Origin: Otis tarda
Lineage: Eukaryota > Chordata > Aves > Otidiformes > Otididae
Assembly (NCBI GenBank): GCA_026413225.1
Contig: CM048552.1
Coordinates: 23,115,001-23,179,000 of the forward strand
Length of the DNA stretch: 64,000 nucleotides
Reading direction: 5' to 3'
A program made the position numbers and the translations under genes. The notes beneath the pieces were generated by a model. That model did not search any database. It was not told the origin of the DNA and saw only the letters and a list, made by a program, of their open reading frames with translations. Of the stretch, positions 12,569-24,386 are shown one piece after another. Each line of letters begins with the position of its first letter. The first letter of the stretch is position 1.

Positions 12569-15500
12569 GTAGGGCTTTGGGGAGGTCTCTTTGCCAGAAA
12601 AGTGGTGCAGACTTTCTCTTTCTGACAAGCAGCAGCAGTACGGCAAGGGGGTGGTGGTGGTATGAGGTACACCCCCACGCCCTGGTCTCCAGCACTTGTG
12701 TGCGTGGTTTTTCAATCTCTTCTCTACAACGACGATTCAGAGGCACCACCCAGCTGCCCACCCGCTAGCCTTAGGACTACTGCAGCACTTCATGAACTTT
12801 AATCCTCCCCCAACCTATTCACCTTCATCAAATGAACATCAAAGCCTCCCCTGAAGTGTTCAGGAGGGAAAGTTAACATTTACTGTATATTAAATGTGAA
12901 CTGGATACACCTCAGTTCACCTTTGCTTTCACATACGAGTCAGAAGGTTGAATCATACAGAGACAGGACTGACCTACTCAGGTTTTGCTCAAGGTATTGA
13001 GGTTGCTTAGTTATTCCTTTTAAGCCAGACTCTTTAAGAATCTGGCACATAAGGCTGCAGGGTAGCCTCAATGTTTCTGAAAAGCTCATTAGGCATCTAG
13101 CTGTAATCCAAACCCACAGCCTTAACGTACGAATATTTGACCTTTCATTACTAGACACGTTCTGCAGAGGAGATGCTGTTGCGAGAGCTCTGCCCGGTCT
13201 CCTGTGGACATTCAGCTACATTAGACAACTCGAGGTGCTGAGAAACTGCAGCACTGCAAGGGAGAGGAGAGGACAACATGCAATAAAGATATGTTAAAGA
13301 AGGCTTATTTCAGCTTCTGGTATCTTGGATTAGGTATGCAACAATTTTGGGTTCAGAAAAACTGGACACTTCCTGAAGTTTAAACCCTTTTTATTCAGAA
13401 TTAACTGCATGCCTGTGTACACAACTGAGACATCTTCTGCACAGCCAGTCCCTCTGCCAGCAGCTGACTAAGCCTCAAGGATGGAGGGAAAGATGGGAGA
13501 AAGAAGCAGGCTGAATTTTTGCCTCATCTGCCAGACTTCTTCCTAAGACTGAAAACTCGACTTGTAAGGAATGAGTTTACTTTCAAGTACATTTTTAAGG
13601 CAGAGTACAGCGAATGCTTGCCCCTAGTTCTGCAGCAGCAGCTTCTGCCAGGGCAGATGTATGGATCACTAAACCAAGGGAGGGGAAAAAAAATAAATAA
13701 AAATCTTGATTCCTTACATTCTTGACTCCTTACATGGCAGCTTAAGAGAGCACATGAGGATACCAAACCACACATTTATATTTTTCACGCAGAGGGCAAA
13801 TAAATCACATTAGACACTGACTCCTTAAACACTTAGGATAGATTATAAGCACAACTAGCTCATTGCTGGCAAAACCCCCCAACTTTTAACAGTCAGTTTA
13901 TTTAAAACTTGCACGCTAGATTGGAGCCTTCTGCACAGCGAGCTCTAGTATGCCAAGTTGCAACCCAAAGTGACTCTTACTACCAGACTATAAACCCCTC
14001 AAAAACAGAGCTAAGGCTTCATTATGAACCTGGTGACAGACTCCTAATTATAGTGGTGCTATCAAGCATGATAAAGGCTGGTTGGTTTTATTTTAGTCTC
14101 ATCCAAAGACTTGTTGGATGCTGGATTAGCTCATCTTTTCACTCCTGTTGAACTGCCATATGTTTCTTTTTCTCCTTTATGTAGCATTTGGCAGGAGTTA
14201 TTTGTCAGCATTTAGAAAAAGAAAACATGTCTGCAGAAACTTCATTTCTAGTTCTTTCCACGCAAAGTTTCTTGTTTCACCTGACAAAGCCTCAGAAACT
14301 GCATTTTCACATCTAAAGCAAAACTGGATAAGAAAAGGCTGCTATTAAAACATAAAATATGGACAGGAGACTCTTACACCATCCTGATCACAATACTGAG
14401 GCATAACATCTCAGTTACTTTTTCAGTTTACTTCAGTTTATTTAAAAGATACAGATACCTCAGTAAAAAGCTGTCTCTTTCTCCCTCCCCTTCCACATCA
14501 ATTCTGCCCGATTTCATATCCACTTCAAATACCTGCAAGTAAATCAGAGCAAAATGCAGCATTTTACCAACAGATTTGATTATTTATTCATCACTACCAT
14601 CTACCAGCATTGTTGCAAAGATCCAAGTTGCACAAAACAAATCACAGGAATAAAAATAATATTGATGCAAGGGCTTTGAAAAAAGACTCTTGTTTGGCAG
14701 CTATAAAACCACTGAATTTCACAAGCTTAGCTAATGCACCGTAGCAGAAAGGATTTAATTGCTTCTTCTAATCCCAGAAATCAGAGAGCTGGGAAGAACT
14801 AAGCAGCACCTGTACGGGGACAAACCTGGAAACCAGTTAGCAGCATCTTCGCTAGACAGAAAGAGAGCTCCAAACAGTTATTTCTTGACTTCACAGGTTT
14901 TGGAGAAAAATTGAAGCAATGGAAGAGCTTTGCAGGGGCAGCCAGAGCACAGGCAGATTATTTCCACTGCTCTACAAAACATGCTGGGGAGAGAGGGGGG
15001 TGGTGGCACCACCAGTCTCAATTATGGAGCAGAATTAGGCAAGGAATGAGCATTTTGCTGCCCCATGCGATCTGAATTAGCTACGCTCTGGCCATCTCTT
15101 CCTGCTGGCCTTCCTCCCCTGCCTCAGCTTCCTCTTCAATGAGAGCACTTCTGCCATGGCAAGCAAGGTATTCTTCCACAGGCATTCCCCGTGAATGACA
15201 TACTCTCCCAACAAATTACATAGATTCATCTCCAGATATAGTTTATTTCAGAGGAGAAAGACAAGGGGCCTTGAAAGGCCCCCAAAAGTGACCGAGAAGC
15301 AAGATAATGAGAACTAATAGAGCACTTCTGGAAAAAAAAAGAGAAAGGTCACCTGTCAGAGCTGCTATTCAGCTCTGCTAAGTGGTTTTATTGATGGGTT
15401 ATTAAAGGATTCCTGTCCACCTTCAGCCTGAGAATGGTTTTACAAAGCAGATAATAGGGAAAAAAAGGAGAAAACATGTTACACCATTTCTCTCAAACTA

Positions 15501-18500
15501 CATGTGTTCGACAGCCTTTAGAGTTATATTCTGTTTTACTTTTTTTTCCATAATGTCCTCTATATGTGTGTGCTTCTCATGCCAACCAGGGAAGCAGGAG
15601 AAACGCTGCCTCTTAAAAAACTGACTATAAAAATACAAAATTGCCTTAGGTTTGAAGTGTCTTAACCTGATACCATTATGGACTGGGAAGGTGCATAATG
15701 CAGGTATGAGTTTTAATTAAATTTTCAAATGTTATTTTTAAATTTAAGTGCGGTCTTCCTGCAGCCTCATCTCCAGCTGTAAGCTTTGGATGGCTTAACT
15801 CCACCGTAACCCAGTTTGCCTGGAAATAAGTAATATAATTGATTTCATGATTCTCTGAGCCCTTTGGTGTAGGCTTTCAGCTGCTCTATTTGCAGCTGTA
15901 GATACGTAGTAGATAAAGACTAATGCTGCTTCTACCCTGACTCAGAGATGCTGACTCTGCAGGTTTTAGGAGCTCTGCAAGAGAAGCCATGAGATGCTCC
16001 TGCAATTTCCATGTAAGTGGGCTAACAGAAAACTGAAAGGGTAAGGCAATTTTGATGGCTAGATCGTAGCTCCTGTAACCAGTGGACTGTCAGCATAGCT
16101 GAAAGCAGAGACAGATTTCCTTGCTTTGCTAAAGGGGCTTCGGTGTTTTCCTTTCCTTTCCCCCTCCAGCCACTGCAGTGGCCAAGGGAAGACAGAACTT
16201 GGGTCTCTGTAGGGATGGGTCAAAATCTAACCAGCACCTGCAGTGACACACAGGCAGAAGTAGCACCCAACTTCAACAGTGTCTTTATAGAAAAGCAAAG
16301 AATAACTAAAGAGCCACATGTTACTGTGAAAAAACCTACAATGAACAAAGGCAGAAGTAATTCAATTTTGATTGCTTGTAGTGTTCTGCAATAATAATCT
16401 GATTCCTACCATTATAGCCAGAGAAAAAGAGATGCCATTGACAAGCACTATTAACAAATTTGATTTTCAGCTTGCATTTTGTAGCCTAATACACAGCAGT
16501 TACAAGGAATGCATTAAGCTAACGGATACTATGAACAATGTATAGGTGTATACCCATTTGCTGTCTACAGGGACCTCCACCTGTACTACATATGCCTATT
16601 ACACACAACTGAAAGCTCTCCAAAGCACACACAAATTGCTCTTGTGGTCACTATCGCTTTCTGCCTCATTGACATCTTTCACCTTCCTCCTTTGTATGGC
16701 CCGAGCTCATGAGAGCCATGGGGAAGCCAGGCACCACGTGTCCCCAAGCGCCCATGCACAGACTTGGGCTTCTGGGGCTGGGGGGGAACCGGCTTCCTCG
16801 CTGCTAGGACCAGACTGGCATAGCCTGCAGGCATCACCTCTTCATGGACATTTGCTGCTAGGAATTAAAGACCTCCTAGCTGGTGTTGACTGAAATGTTT
16901 TGAGGACTTGCACTTCAGCCTATTTTGGTCAATATTCATAGACAGAGCACAAGCATCTCTGACAGTGGCTCCCCTCTCCTGCCAAATCCTGCCTCTGAGC
17001 TGTTAAAAGAAAAGGTCACCTAAATTTAACAGGACTAACAAGATATTTTCTCAGTCCTCTTTCTTAGAAACAGCTGAGCTGCTCTGGCTAAGTGCTGGTT
17101 TTTATTTTTAAACAACAATAACAGAATATTCAGCGAGAGGCAGGCACCAAGTTAAAGAAATCTCAGTGCAAGCTGTTAAAATTTGGCAAACTTGTAAGAG
17201 GCTGAAAATAGAGTCTTATAATGGGAAGTGTCAAACAACCTTGATAATAGGCAGCATTACCAGTCTGCTCTGTAACTCTAAATTATGTTTTATTACAGTG
17301 TTAAATATGCCTGAGCTCCGTTTACCAGTTCCACCATTGCCAGCCTGAGAGCAGCTGCTGGCCGATGGCAAATTAACAAGTTGTAGTTTTCCTCGTGTAG
17401 ACAAGAGAGTAGTTGTTTCTGGCTTTCAGCAGTCGGAGCAGGTTCATCTCAGCGGTTTTTATAGAGCTGAGCACGTTGGCATATGGCCATTAACACATTT
17501 CTCAGGTGGCTCCCTGCAGTAATGAGGTGGCTTGAACATATGAGAAGTAAGCTCAAGTTAGATTTTTCCAGAAGCTGGTATAGATGCAGTCAGCAGGTGA
17601 TAATGAAGAAAGTACCACAAAATACAAATATTTCAGAATCTCTGCTATTTTGGAAAATAAATTAAAACTCAAGCTGACACTCGGGATGCCCAGGGCCTTG
17701 ATGGTACTACAGGGTAGGGTTTATAAGGCCAAGTCCAGAAGGGGGAACAGGGACCTTTCTTCTGCTAAAGGGTGCAGAGCGGCCTGCCTGTGCTTATCAG
17801 TCTCTCTCCTGGGAAAGATGAGCCATATGATTGCCCATCTTAAAAGACTGGCACTTTGTAAGGATTGAGGAGTTTCAGCCTGCCTCCAGAAAAGCTCTTC
17901 AGATAAATCATGCGAAGATGCACCTTTTTTAGGGTGCCAGCCTTGCACGGCATCAACGAACCTTTCACCACCCAGGGCCAGTCAGTCTGTAAGAAAGGCT
18001 GCCAGTTCTAGGGTAGTCCAAAATACTGAAAAACTACTAAAAATACAGCTCACATTGTTCCTATGGGGGTGAAATGGGGGTGGGTGAACATGAGACCCTG
18101 CCCAGGCTGCATGCCCTGGGGAAGCCAGATTTTGGCTATCACAACAGCTCTGGAAGCAACCCACCACCTCGGGTGTGCCAGAGAGCAGCTGCTCAGCGCC
18201 AGTGGTACAGAGGATAATGCTTCACACGAGGACAGACCAGGGGAGCGTGAAAGATCAGTAGCTGCCTGTCAGCGCTGGGCCGGGCACCCAGTGGTGTCTC
18301 TCCCAGCCAAGTTGGAGCAGGGAGCTGAGGCAGCTGCTGGCACAGCATCACGGTGACACAAACACAGCCATATCTCCTTCTCCTTCTTATCCCTCAGTTA
18401 TGTCCTCAGCCACCTCCACATTTTATTCTCCCCTCTACAAATCTTGGGGACCAAGGCGTGGTGATGGTTTGGGGCCATGACACACAAGCTCCTGGAGGAA

Positions 18501-18504
18501 CCTG

Positions 18505-18620
18505 GGCTGGGTCATGTTGTTCAACCTCCCGTTTTTACGTCTCCAAAGTGGGACTAGCACACCTTTCTGGCACAGAGTTACAAGGATACGTTTTTGAATG
18601 CTCAAAGCATCCATATATAA
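18505..18620 (+). mobile_element. Probable MIR-like SINE relic
   Basis: The order of short matches follows the 3' half of MIR/CORE-SINE elements in sense orientation: a TTCAACCTCC block, a pyrimidine-rich block leading to CCAAAGTGGGA (usually TAAAATGGGGA), an ACACCT...CACAGAGTT block, AAGGATA, then TGAATG..CAAAGC. Divergence is high and indels are present, so this could be coincidence. The clearer relic at 43.9 kb supports such elements being preserved in this region. Confidence 0.45.
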
Positions 18621-20470
18621 CAGCAAAGGATCCAGAGAAAGATTCTCTAAGCAATGTATAAAAGCAAGAAGAATGCATTCAAGTCAACAGCGCTGCTCAG
18701 CCTTTCACCCTGGAGATCTCCGGAGATACATCATGAAGCAGTGGGGTAGCGGGGCCAGAAATCACTACAAACACGGGCAGGTGCTGCCCCAAAGGCAGCG
18801 AGCATGTGTTTTGGTGTGCTGGCACACAGAGCTGGGGGCCAGTTTCTAACTACTGGTAGTGCTGGCTCCTTTTTTGCCTGGTACATGCACCAGCTGAAAT
18901 GCAAAGCGGGCACTGGACGTTTTTCAGAGAGATTATTTAATCTTTTGATCTAGAGAACAGAGGGCAGCAGCTTCAGAGGCTGCATGCTGATCCTTTCCTG
19001 ATGATCAAGTCCCTTTGAGGTATCTCAGAAAGGACATCCTCAAAACACCTTAAGTCTCAGGCTGTTTGGCTAATCTGGACTCCTGAAGTCTTGCCTATAT
19101 TCAGGGAGAATGCAATTTTTTTTCTTCATCATCTCTTACAACCTCTCAGCTTTCATCAACATTTACCGCACCCCAGGAGCAAACCTCCACTTCTCTCATC
19201 CTTTCTGTACATCTTCCAAAAAGCAGGATCCTCCGCTAACCAATTCACGCACCACCTGTGCCAAAGGACCGGCTGAACGTCTCCCCTACTTCAAAGACAC
19301 TTCTTGCAGGATGCCTGTTGCCCATGAACAAAGTGTACTCTGAAAAGCATCAGGTCATCCAGAACAGAGGAGATTTTAATTCCAAGCCAGCCAGAGCCAA
19401 GCTGAGAACCTGCTGAAGTCTCAAATGATCCAATATGAAAGAGTGAGAAGAAAGGGAGAAACAAATTGCTTTCTTGTAGGAGGCAATGGGGACAAAGAAA
19501 TAGATACAACTTGGGCTAAAACCCCAGTCTCTCTTTCCTGCAAGAAAGAAGCAGTGGAAAATAACTTAATTTTTACAACTTGTACCTCTATGGTAATAGA
19601 ACTGAGACTTGCTGGACTACATCTTCTCAGGGACAGAGATGTAGCAGGATGGATTTCTTTTAGATTCCAGGTAAAGCTCTTCCATCTACAGAGGCTGATG
19701 GTTACCATTTATTTCTTCTGCCACTCCCACCTCTACCCTTCAGAAGACAATCTTATTAGAAAACTAGCCTTATGAGACAGGGCAGCAAAAAATTGCAGTC
19801 CTTCTAAAGGCCTTAACAGGTATCAAGTACTGTGACTGAAGGACTAGTTATATATTAGGTCTTTTTAGGCAGCAAACATGGCTTAAGAAATTCCCACCTC
19901 TGGTCATCTATGCTACCTTATGCATCCAGTTGTTAACTGAGACAACATCGATTTTTTTTTTTTTTAAGTCAAAAGCTTTTTATATTTTAATGGAAAATAA
20001 TAAATCAACTTATTTCAGTTGTCTGTGGCTATGCAAGCACTCAGAGCAACAGAACTACGAGGCATCCTCCTTATGATGACCAGGAGAAAGGCACTTAGGT
20101 GAAAGCTTACAATACAATTCTATCTCAAGGCCACAAATTATGTGAAGTTTGGAACACAACTGCAACTTGGTACGCCTGCATCCCCATTCTGCCTATCTTC
20201 CTATAGCACCAGTACATACACGGCAGATGAGTCATTTAAAAACCATCTTGCAGTCCTTCAATACGAAAGTATTCCTGGTAACTATGTCAGACAAAGCTAA
20301 AAATAAAATATAACTATTAATCACATGAGCACTGTCCAAAAGCCTGGACAACTTACTGCAGGAAGTTTTCCTGAGAATTGGTAATAATATCCAACAGCTC
20401 CTGAAGCTATGACTGCTGAGATGGTATTTCTTTCTTACATAACTTCCTCTCCTATAAAAGTATATGTAAG

Positions 20471-20504
20471 ATATATATATATATATATGTATGTATGTAG
20501 GTAT
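20471..20504. repeat. (AT)n then (TGTA)n microsatellite
   Basis: Nine AT units followed by imperfect GTAT/GTAG units. Confidence 0.9.
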
Positions 20505-21294
20505 ACCTCGGACTCTCAATATCGATAAGGATTTTTCCTTGCAAAGTACTGTTTACTTCAAAGGAGCACTCTCATCAGGGAGAAGCTCCTTGTTCGTTAC
20601 ACAGGAAGGCATAAGAGAAAACAATTGGTCTGCGTAGAAGGAGGAGAAATAATTACTCTGTCCCAGTTCTCTTTCTAAAGAAGTACACTGCAAATTGTGA
20701 GAGCGCTTGTTTATAAAATGTCCATAATGGATTTATTAAAAATATTCATGTTGCAATGGAGAGCTTTCTATTTTAAATGTGGGAAGATTTGAGGGTTAAA
20801 GTGGGAGGGAGTGGGACATATTCCAGTCCTCTGACTGTTTTAGGGAAGGGCCCAACTATAGCTCCATCAAGAAACGGGAGAGACTGAACAAGGCAGTGAA
20901 ATAAAGTGCTGCAGCAAAACCTTGATGGAGCACACCAGGAAACCCGGGCAGTTTTGCTGCCTGAGAAGAGAACAAGCAGAGGCAGAACATGCAGCAGCTC
21001 CCTTGTCCCCTCTGTGCTGGGGACAGCACAGCCACCTCCCAGCTCCCTCAATTCCTCCCCAAACCACAAACTCCCTTCCCAGCCTGCAATCTCCCTTCCC
21101 ACTGCTCTGGCGAGGGCTCCTCTTTCATTCCTTTGCTCCTGCTCCAAGTTGCCAAGCATGTAAGCAAACCAGAAAAGAGCTGAACTTGTCTGCAGCAGGG
21201 AGTGGGGGTCAGGGAGATCCCGTGCTTCATTAAGCAAGTGTTTTGTGCAAGAACCACCTTTCTGATACTACTGGAAAAACCATTAACATGTTTT

Positions 21295-21296
<2 letters not shown>

Positions 21297-21327
<31 letters not shown>
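21297..21327. repeat. (TA)15 microsatellite
   Basis: An uninterrupted TA run of about 31 bp. It is probably length-polymorphic. Confidence 0.95.
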
Positions 21328-21329
<2 letters not shown>

Positions 21330-22190
21330 GTATCTTGTTTCTTCAGCTAACTTTTTACTCAGTCTCTCTCTCCTCTCCAGCATACGCATCCTTAAATGAA
21401 ACAAACAGCCACTCGCAGCACAAGAACACTGAGGCTCAACTAGAATAGGAAGCAGAACAGCAAAGTTAATACAAAAAAGCAAAATACCACAGAGCCAACT
21501 GAAATAGCACCACTATTCAGCTTACTTAATAGCTAGCTGAAATCTGTTTCAAGATAAAAGGCATCCACCAAGACTAAGTGATGCTAAGAGCACAAAGAGC
21601 TTCAAAGAACTCACTTCATAAATATCCCTCAATATTGTAGGATATTACCCTCAAATTAAGTTAAATCAAACCACATCTGTGAGATTAGACTATGGTTGAA
21701 ATGCAGGTACCAATAGCAACATCAGCAAAACATGCCACCCTGACTGTGGCTAGGCCACTGTTACATGCTCATCAGTCACCTTTCAGAAAAACGGAGAAGC
21801 AAACGTTCCCAAAAGCGCCATTAGCACAGCACTGGCTGCTGGGCACACCTGGCTCAGGTGCCCCGACTTCGGCGGTGGCTTCCCACTCACCAGCCTTCTG
21901 CTGGAAAACCTGAGGCTTTTTGGTGCGCTGAGATGGAGACTCTGTCACCCCTTCACCCTACCACAGCACTGTTTTCCCTTGACTTTGAGAGTCGGCAGGT
22001 ATCATTTTCTGAGCAAGTTACAGAAGATGTTACACAGCATTTGTTGAAGTTAAAATGTTGAAGACCTGTCAGACTGAATCGTTTGCTCCCATGAGTTTTA
22101 GAAGCGTGTGCCAAGGAGCCACCGGGGTTCAAGACTGGCTAAATATCACATTTTAAGAACATTTTAGATGACAAAGAACAAAGTATTTTA

Positions 22191-22800
22191 GCAATATTTA
22201 GGAACTGCAAATGAGGTCACTGTGGCAACTACAGGCCACTTAAGTCAACATTGATCTCGAGCAACAGAACTAAAACGTTAATAGAAAAAATGAAGACCAT
22301 ACAGAATTAAGGTACAGAATCCTCAGTAAAACTGTCAACATAGTTTTATGAAAATCAGACCTATAGCCCTACCCAAAAATTGTCTCCAGCCTGTTAAGTT
22401 TGCTTAATAAGGGCACATGGTGTCTTTCAGCAAACCAAGTGTGTATCAGTCTCTTAGAACTGAACAGTTCTGTTGAAAAACAGATGCTGCACAAGTCAAC
22501 AAAGCAGATTAAATAGTTCATCATTCTCAGCCATTGGCATTCAGTCCTGGGTATATCAGCTCCCCTAGTCTTTACAGGAATCAAGACCTGAAGCAGAAGT
22601 CTTCCAGGAATGTGGAAGTTTTATATAAGAAAGTCAGTGCTGGTATAAATCCACCATTCCACCAATTTTCATGTGACCTGCACAAAAGGACAAGTCGAGT
22701 TCAAAGGTGTGATGATATGGACCACACAGTACAATGGACTCAATTGAACAGCAGCATTATTACTGTAACCAAACCAGATCACATAAAAAGCAGACCCAAA
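22191..22800 (+). mobile_element. Ancient LINE relic (CR1/L2/L3-type reverse transcriptase), sense strand
   Basis: The sequence follows the RT-domain entry of CR1-clade LINEs at nucleotide level. There is a CAACTACAGGCCACT block (normally coding NYRPVSL), then a run ending TTAATAGAAAAAATG (LIE-like), then CAACATAGTTTTATGAAAA (the QHGFM/QHGFTK block), then GTTTGCTTAATAAGGGCA (a VDKG-like block). Many indels and stops break the frame, so no product is possible. The second half, from about 22450, is only weakly supported. Divergence is far greater than that of the avian CR1 at 23.0-24.4 kb, implying an older family. Confidence 0.5.
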
Positions 22801-23036
22801 ATTTAGGTTACGGTGTTAAAATGTAATCTGGAAGACAGTAATGTAAAAGAACATTACGGGCACAGTGGTTTGCCTGCTAGCACAATCGCTCCAGGGAAGC
22901 GGAGAAAGAGCAAACGTGATACTCCAGCACACATAGCAGCAAAGTACCATGTTAAATTGTGAGGTGTAATCACGTCACTTCGGATTGGTCTTCCTAAAAT
23001 GTATCTGCTCCTGACACTGGCTGTGCCCGGGATATT

Positions 23037-24386
23037 AGAATCATAGAATCATAGAATGGTTAGAGTTGGAAGGGACCTTCAAAGGTCATCTAGTCCACCC
23101 CCCCTGCAAGAGCAGGGACATCCCTGACTAGATCAGGTTGCTCAGAGCCTCATCCAGCCTGGCCTTGAACACTTCCAGGGATGGGGCATCCACCACCTCT
23201 CTGGGCAACCTGTTCCAGTGCTCTACAACTCTCATTGTAAAAAATTTTTTTCTAATATCTAATCTAAACCTAGCTCCTTCTAATTTAAACCCATTACCCC
23301 TTGTCCTATCACAACAGGCCCTACTGAACAGCTTCTCCCCATCTTTCCTGTAGGCCCCCTTGAGGTATTGGAAGACCGCTATCAGGTCTCCCCGGAGCCT
23401 CCTCTTCTCCAGGCTGAACAGCCCCAACTCTCTCAGCCTGTCCTCATAGGAGAGGTGCTCCAGCCCTCTGATCATCTTGGTGGCCCTCCTCTGGACCCTT
23501 TCCAACTGGTCCATGTCCTTCTTGTGTTGGGGGCTCCAGAACTGGACGCAGTACTCCAGGTGGGGTCTCACCAGGGCAGAGTAGAGGGGCAGAATCACCT
23601 CCCTCGACCTGCCGGCCACGCTCCTCTTGATGCAGCCCAGGATGCGGTTGGCCTTCTGGGCCGCAAGGGCGCATTGCCGGCTCATGTTGAGCCTCTCGTC
23701 CACCAGCACTCCCAAGTCTTTCTCCTCAGGGCTGCTCTCAATCCATTCTCCGCCCAGCCTGTATTTGTGCCTGGGATTGCCACGACCCAGGTGCAGGACC
23801 TTGCACTTGGCCTGGTTGAACTTCATGAGGTTGGCACGGGCCCACCTCTCCAGCCTGTCAAGGTCCCTCTGGATGGCATCCCTCCCTTCCAGCGAGTCGA
23901 CGGCACCACACAGCTTGGTGTCATCGGCGAACTTGCTGAGGGTGCACTCTATCCCACTGTCCATGTCGCCGACAAAGATGTTGAACAGGGCCGGGCCCAA
24001 CACGGACCCCTGAGGGACGCCACTGGTGACCGGTCTCCACTTGGACATTGAGCCGTTGACCACCACTCTCTGAGTGCGGCCATCCAGCCAACTCCTTATC
24101 CACCGAGTGGTCCATCCATCGAACCCATGCCTCTCTAGTTTAGAGAGAAGGATGTCATGCGGGACAGTGTCAAAAGCTTTGCACAAGTCCAGGTAGACGA
24201 TATCCGTTGCCCGTCCCTTGTCCACCGATGCTGTTACCCCGTCATAAAAGGCCACCAAATTGGTCAGGCACGATCTGCCCTTGGTGAAGCCATGTTGGCT
24301 GTCACCAACCACCTCCTTGCTCTCCATGTGCCTTAGCATGGTTTCCAGGAGAATCTGCTCCATGACCTTGCCAGGCACGGAGGTGA
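23037..24386 (-). mobile_element. CR1 LINE, 5'-truncated, young copy
   Basis: This is the 3' part of a CR1 non-LTR retrotransposon on the minus strand. Its 3' end is the typical avian CR1 tail: on the plus strand, AGAATCATAGAATCATAGAATGG begins the element, meaning tandem ATTCTATG units when read on the minus strand. Next comes the conserved 3' UTR block around AGTTGGAAGGGACC. The coding part runs from the ORF2 reverse transcriptase to its natural stop. The match ends abruptly at about 24386, just before the conserved FTSVPGK block, so the copy is 5' truncated. That is the usual outcome of incomplete target-primed reverse transcription. I see no clear target-site duplication, as expected for CR1. 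The open frame and few decay marks indicate a recent insertion. Confidence 0.95.
23128..24378 (-). CDS. CR1 ORF2 fragment: reverse transcriptase, intact to the C-terminus
   Basis: An uninterrupted 416-codon frame carries the RT domain and C-terminal region of CR1 ORF2, which copies CR1 RNA into DNA at a nicked target. Visible motifs are QHGFTKGRS near residue 28; catalytic motif [11 protein letters not shown], with Asp64; motif [13 protein letters not shown], at 118-129; and catalytic motif C, FADD, at 150-153. [11 protein letters not shown] follows at 192-202, and the conserved tail [19 protein letters not shown] at 382-400 leads to ALSNLI and a TAG stop. All three catalytic aspartates are present. 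The endonuclease and ORF1 are missing. The listed start is a GTG (Val of VPGK), not a real initiator: the frame stays open a few codons upstream into FTS and has no ATG at the truncation point. It is therefore a fragment, not an expressed gene, unless read through from a host transcript. Confidence 0.9.
   Translation of the reverse strand: MPGKVMEQILLETMLRHMESKEVVGDSQHGFTKGRSCLTNLVAFYDGVTASVDKGRATDIVYLDLCKAFDTVPHDILLSKLERHGFDGWTTRWIRSWLDGRTQRVVVNGSMSKWRPVTSGVPQGSVLGPALFNIFVGDMDSGIECTLSKFADDTKLCGAVDSLEGRDAIQRDLDRLERWARANLMKFNQAKCKVLHLGRGNPRHKYRLGGEWIESSPEEKDLGVLVDERLNMSRQCALAAQKANRILGCIKRSVAGRSREVILPLYSALVRPHLEYCVQFWSPQHKKDMDQLERVQRRATKMIRGLEHLSYEDRLRELGLFSLEKRRLRGDLIAVFQYLKGAYRKDGEKLFSRACCDRTRGNGFKLEGARFRLDIRKKFFTMRVVEHWNRLPREVVDAPSLEVFKARLDEALSNLI

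Larger units (their letters stand above)
5262..18504. other. Long gene-free stretch
   Basis: I recognise no exon or transposon here. Contents noted: a TA/CA-rich patch at 5290-5326, a (TTG)9 microsatellite at 6989-7015, several poly-A or poly-T tracts, a perfect 11-bp inverted repeat at 12544-12568, and an isolated tRNA B-box-like motif at 12059-12069 without an A box. Open frames are short and many lack an ATG. Confidence 0.5.
18621..22190. other. No gene recognised; two TA microsatellites
   Basis: The stretch contains a poly-T run near 19951, an (AT)9 tract merging into TGTA units at 20471-20504, and a TA tract at 21297-21327. I see no exon or named transposon. Confidence 0.5.

Noticed and set aside
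20773..21237. 154-codon minus-strand frame
   Set aside because: No family resemblance, with overlapping frames of similar length on the other strand. Treated as chance.
23368..24051. 227-codon plus-strand frame
   Set aside because: It is the antisense shadow of the CR1 reverse-transcriptase frame.
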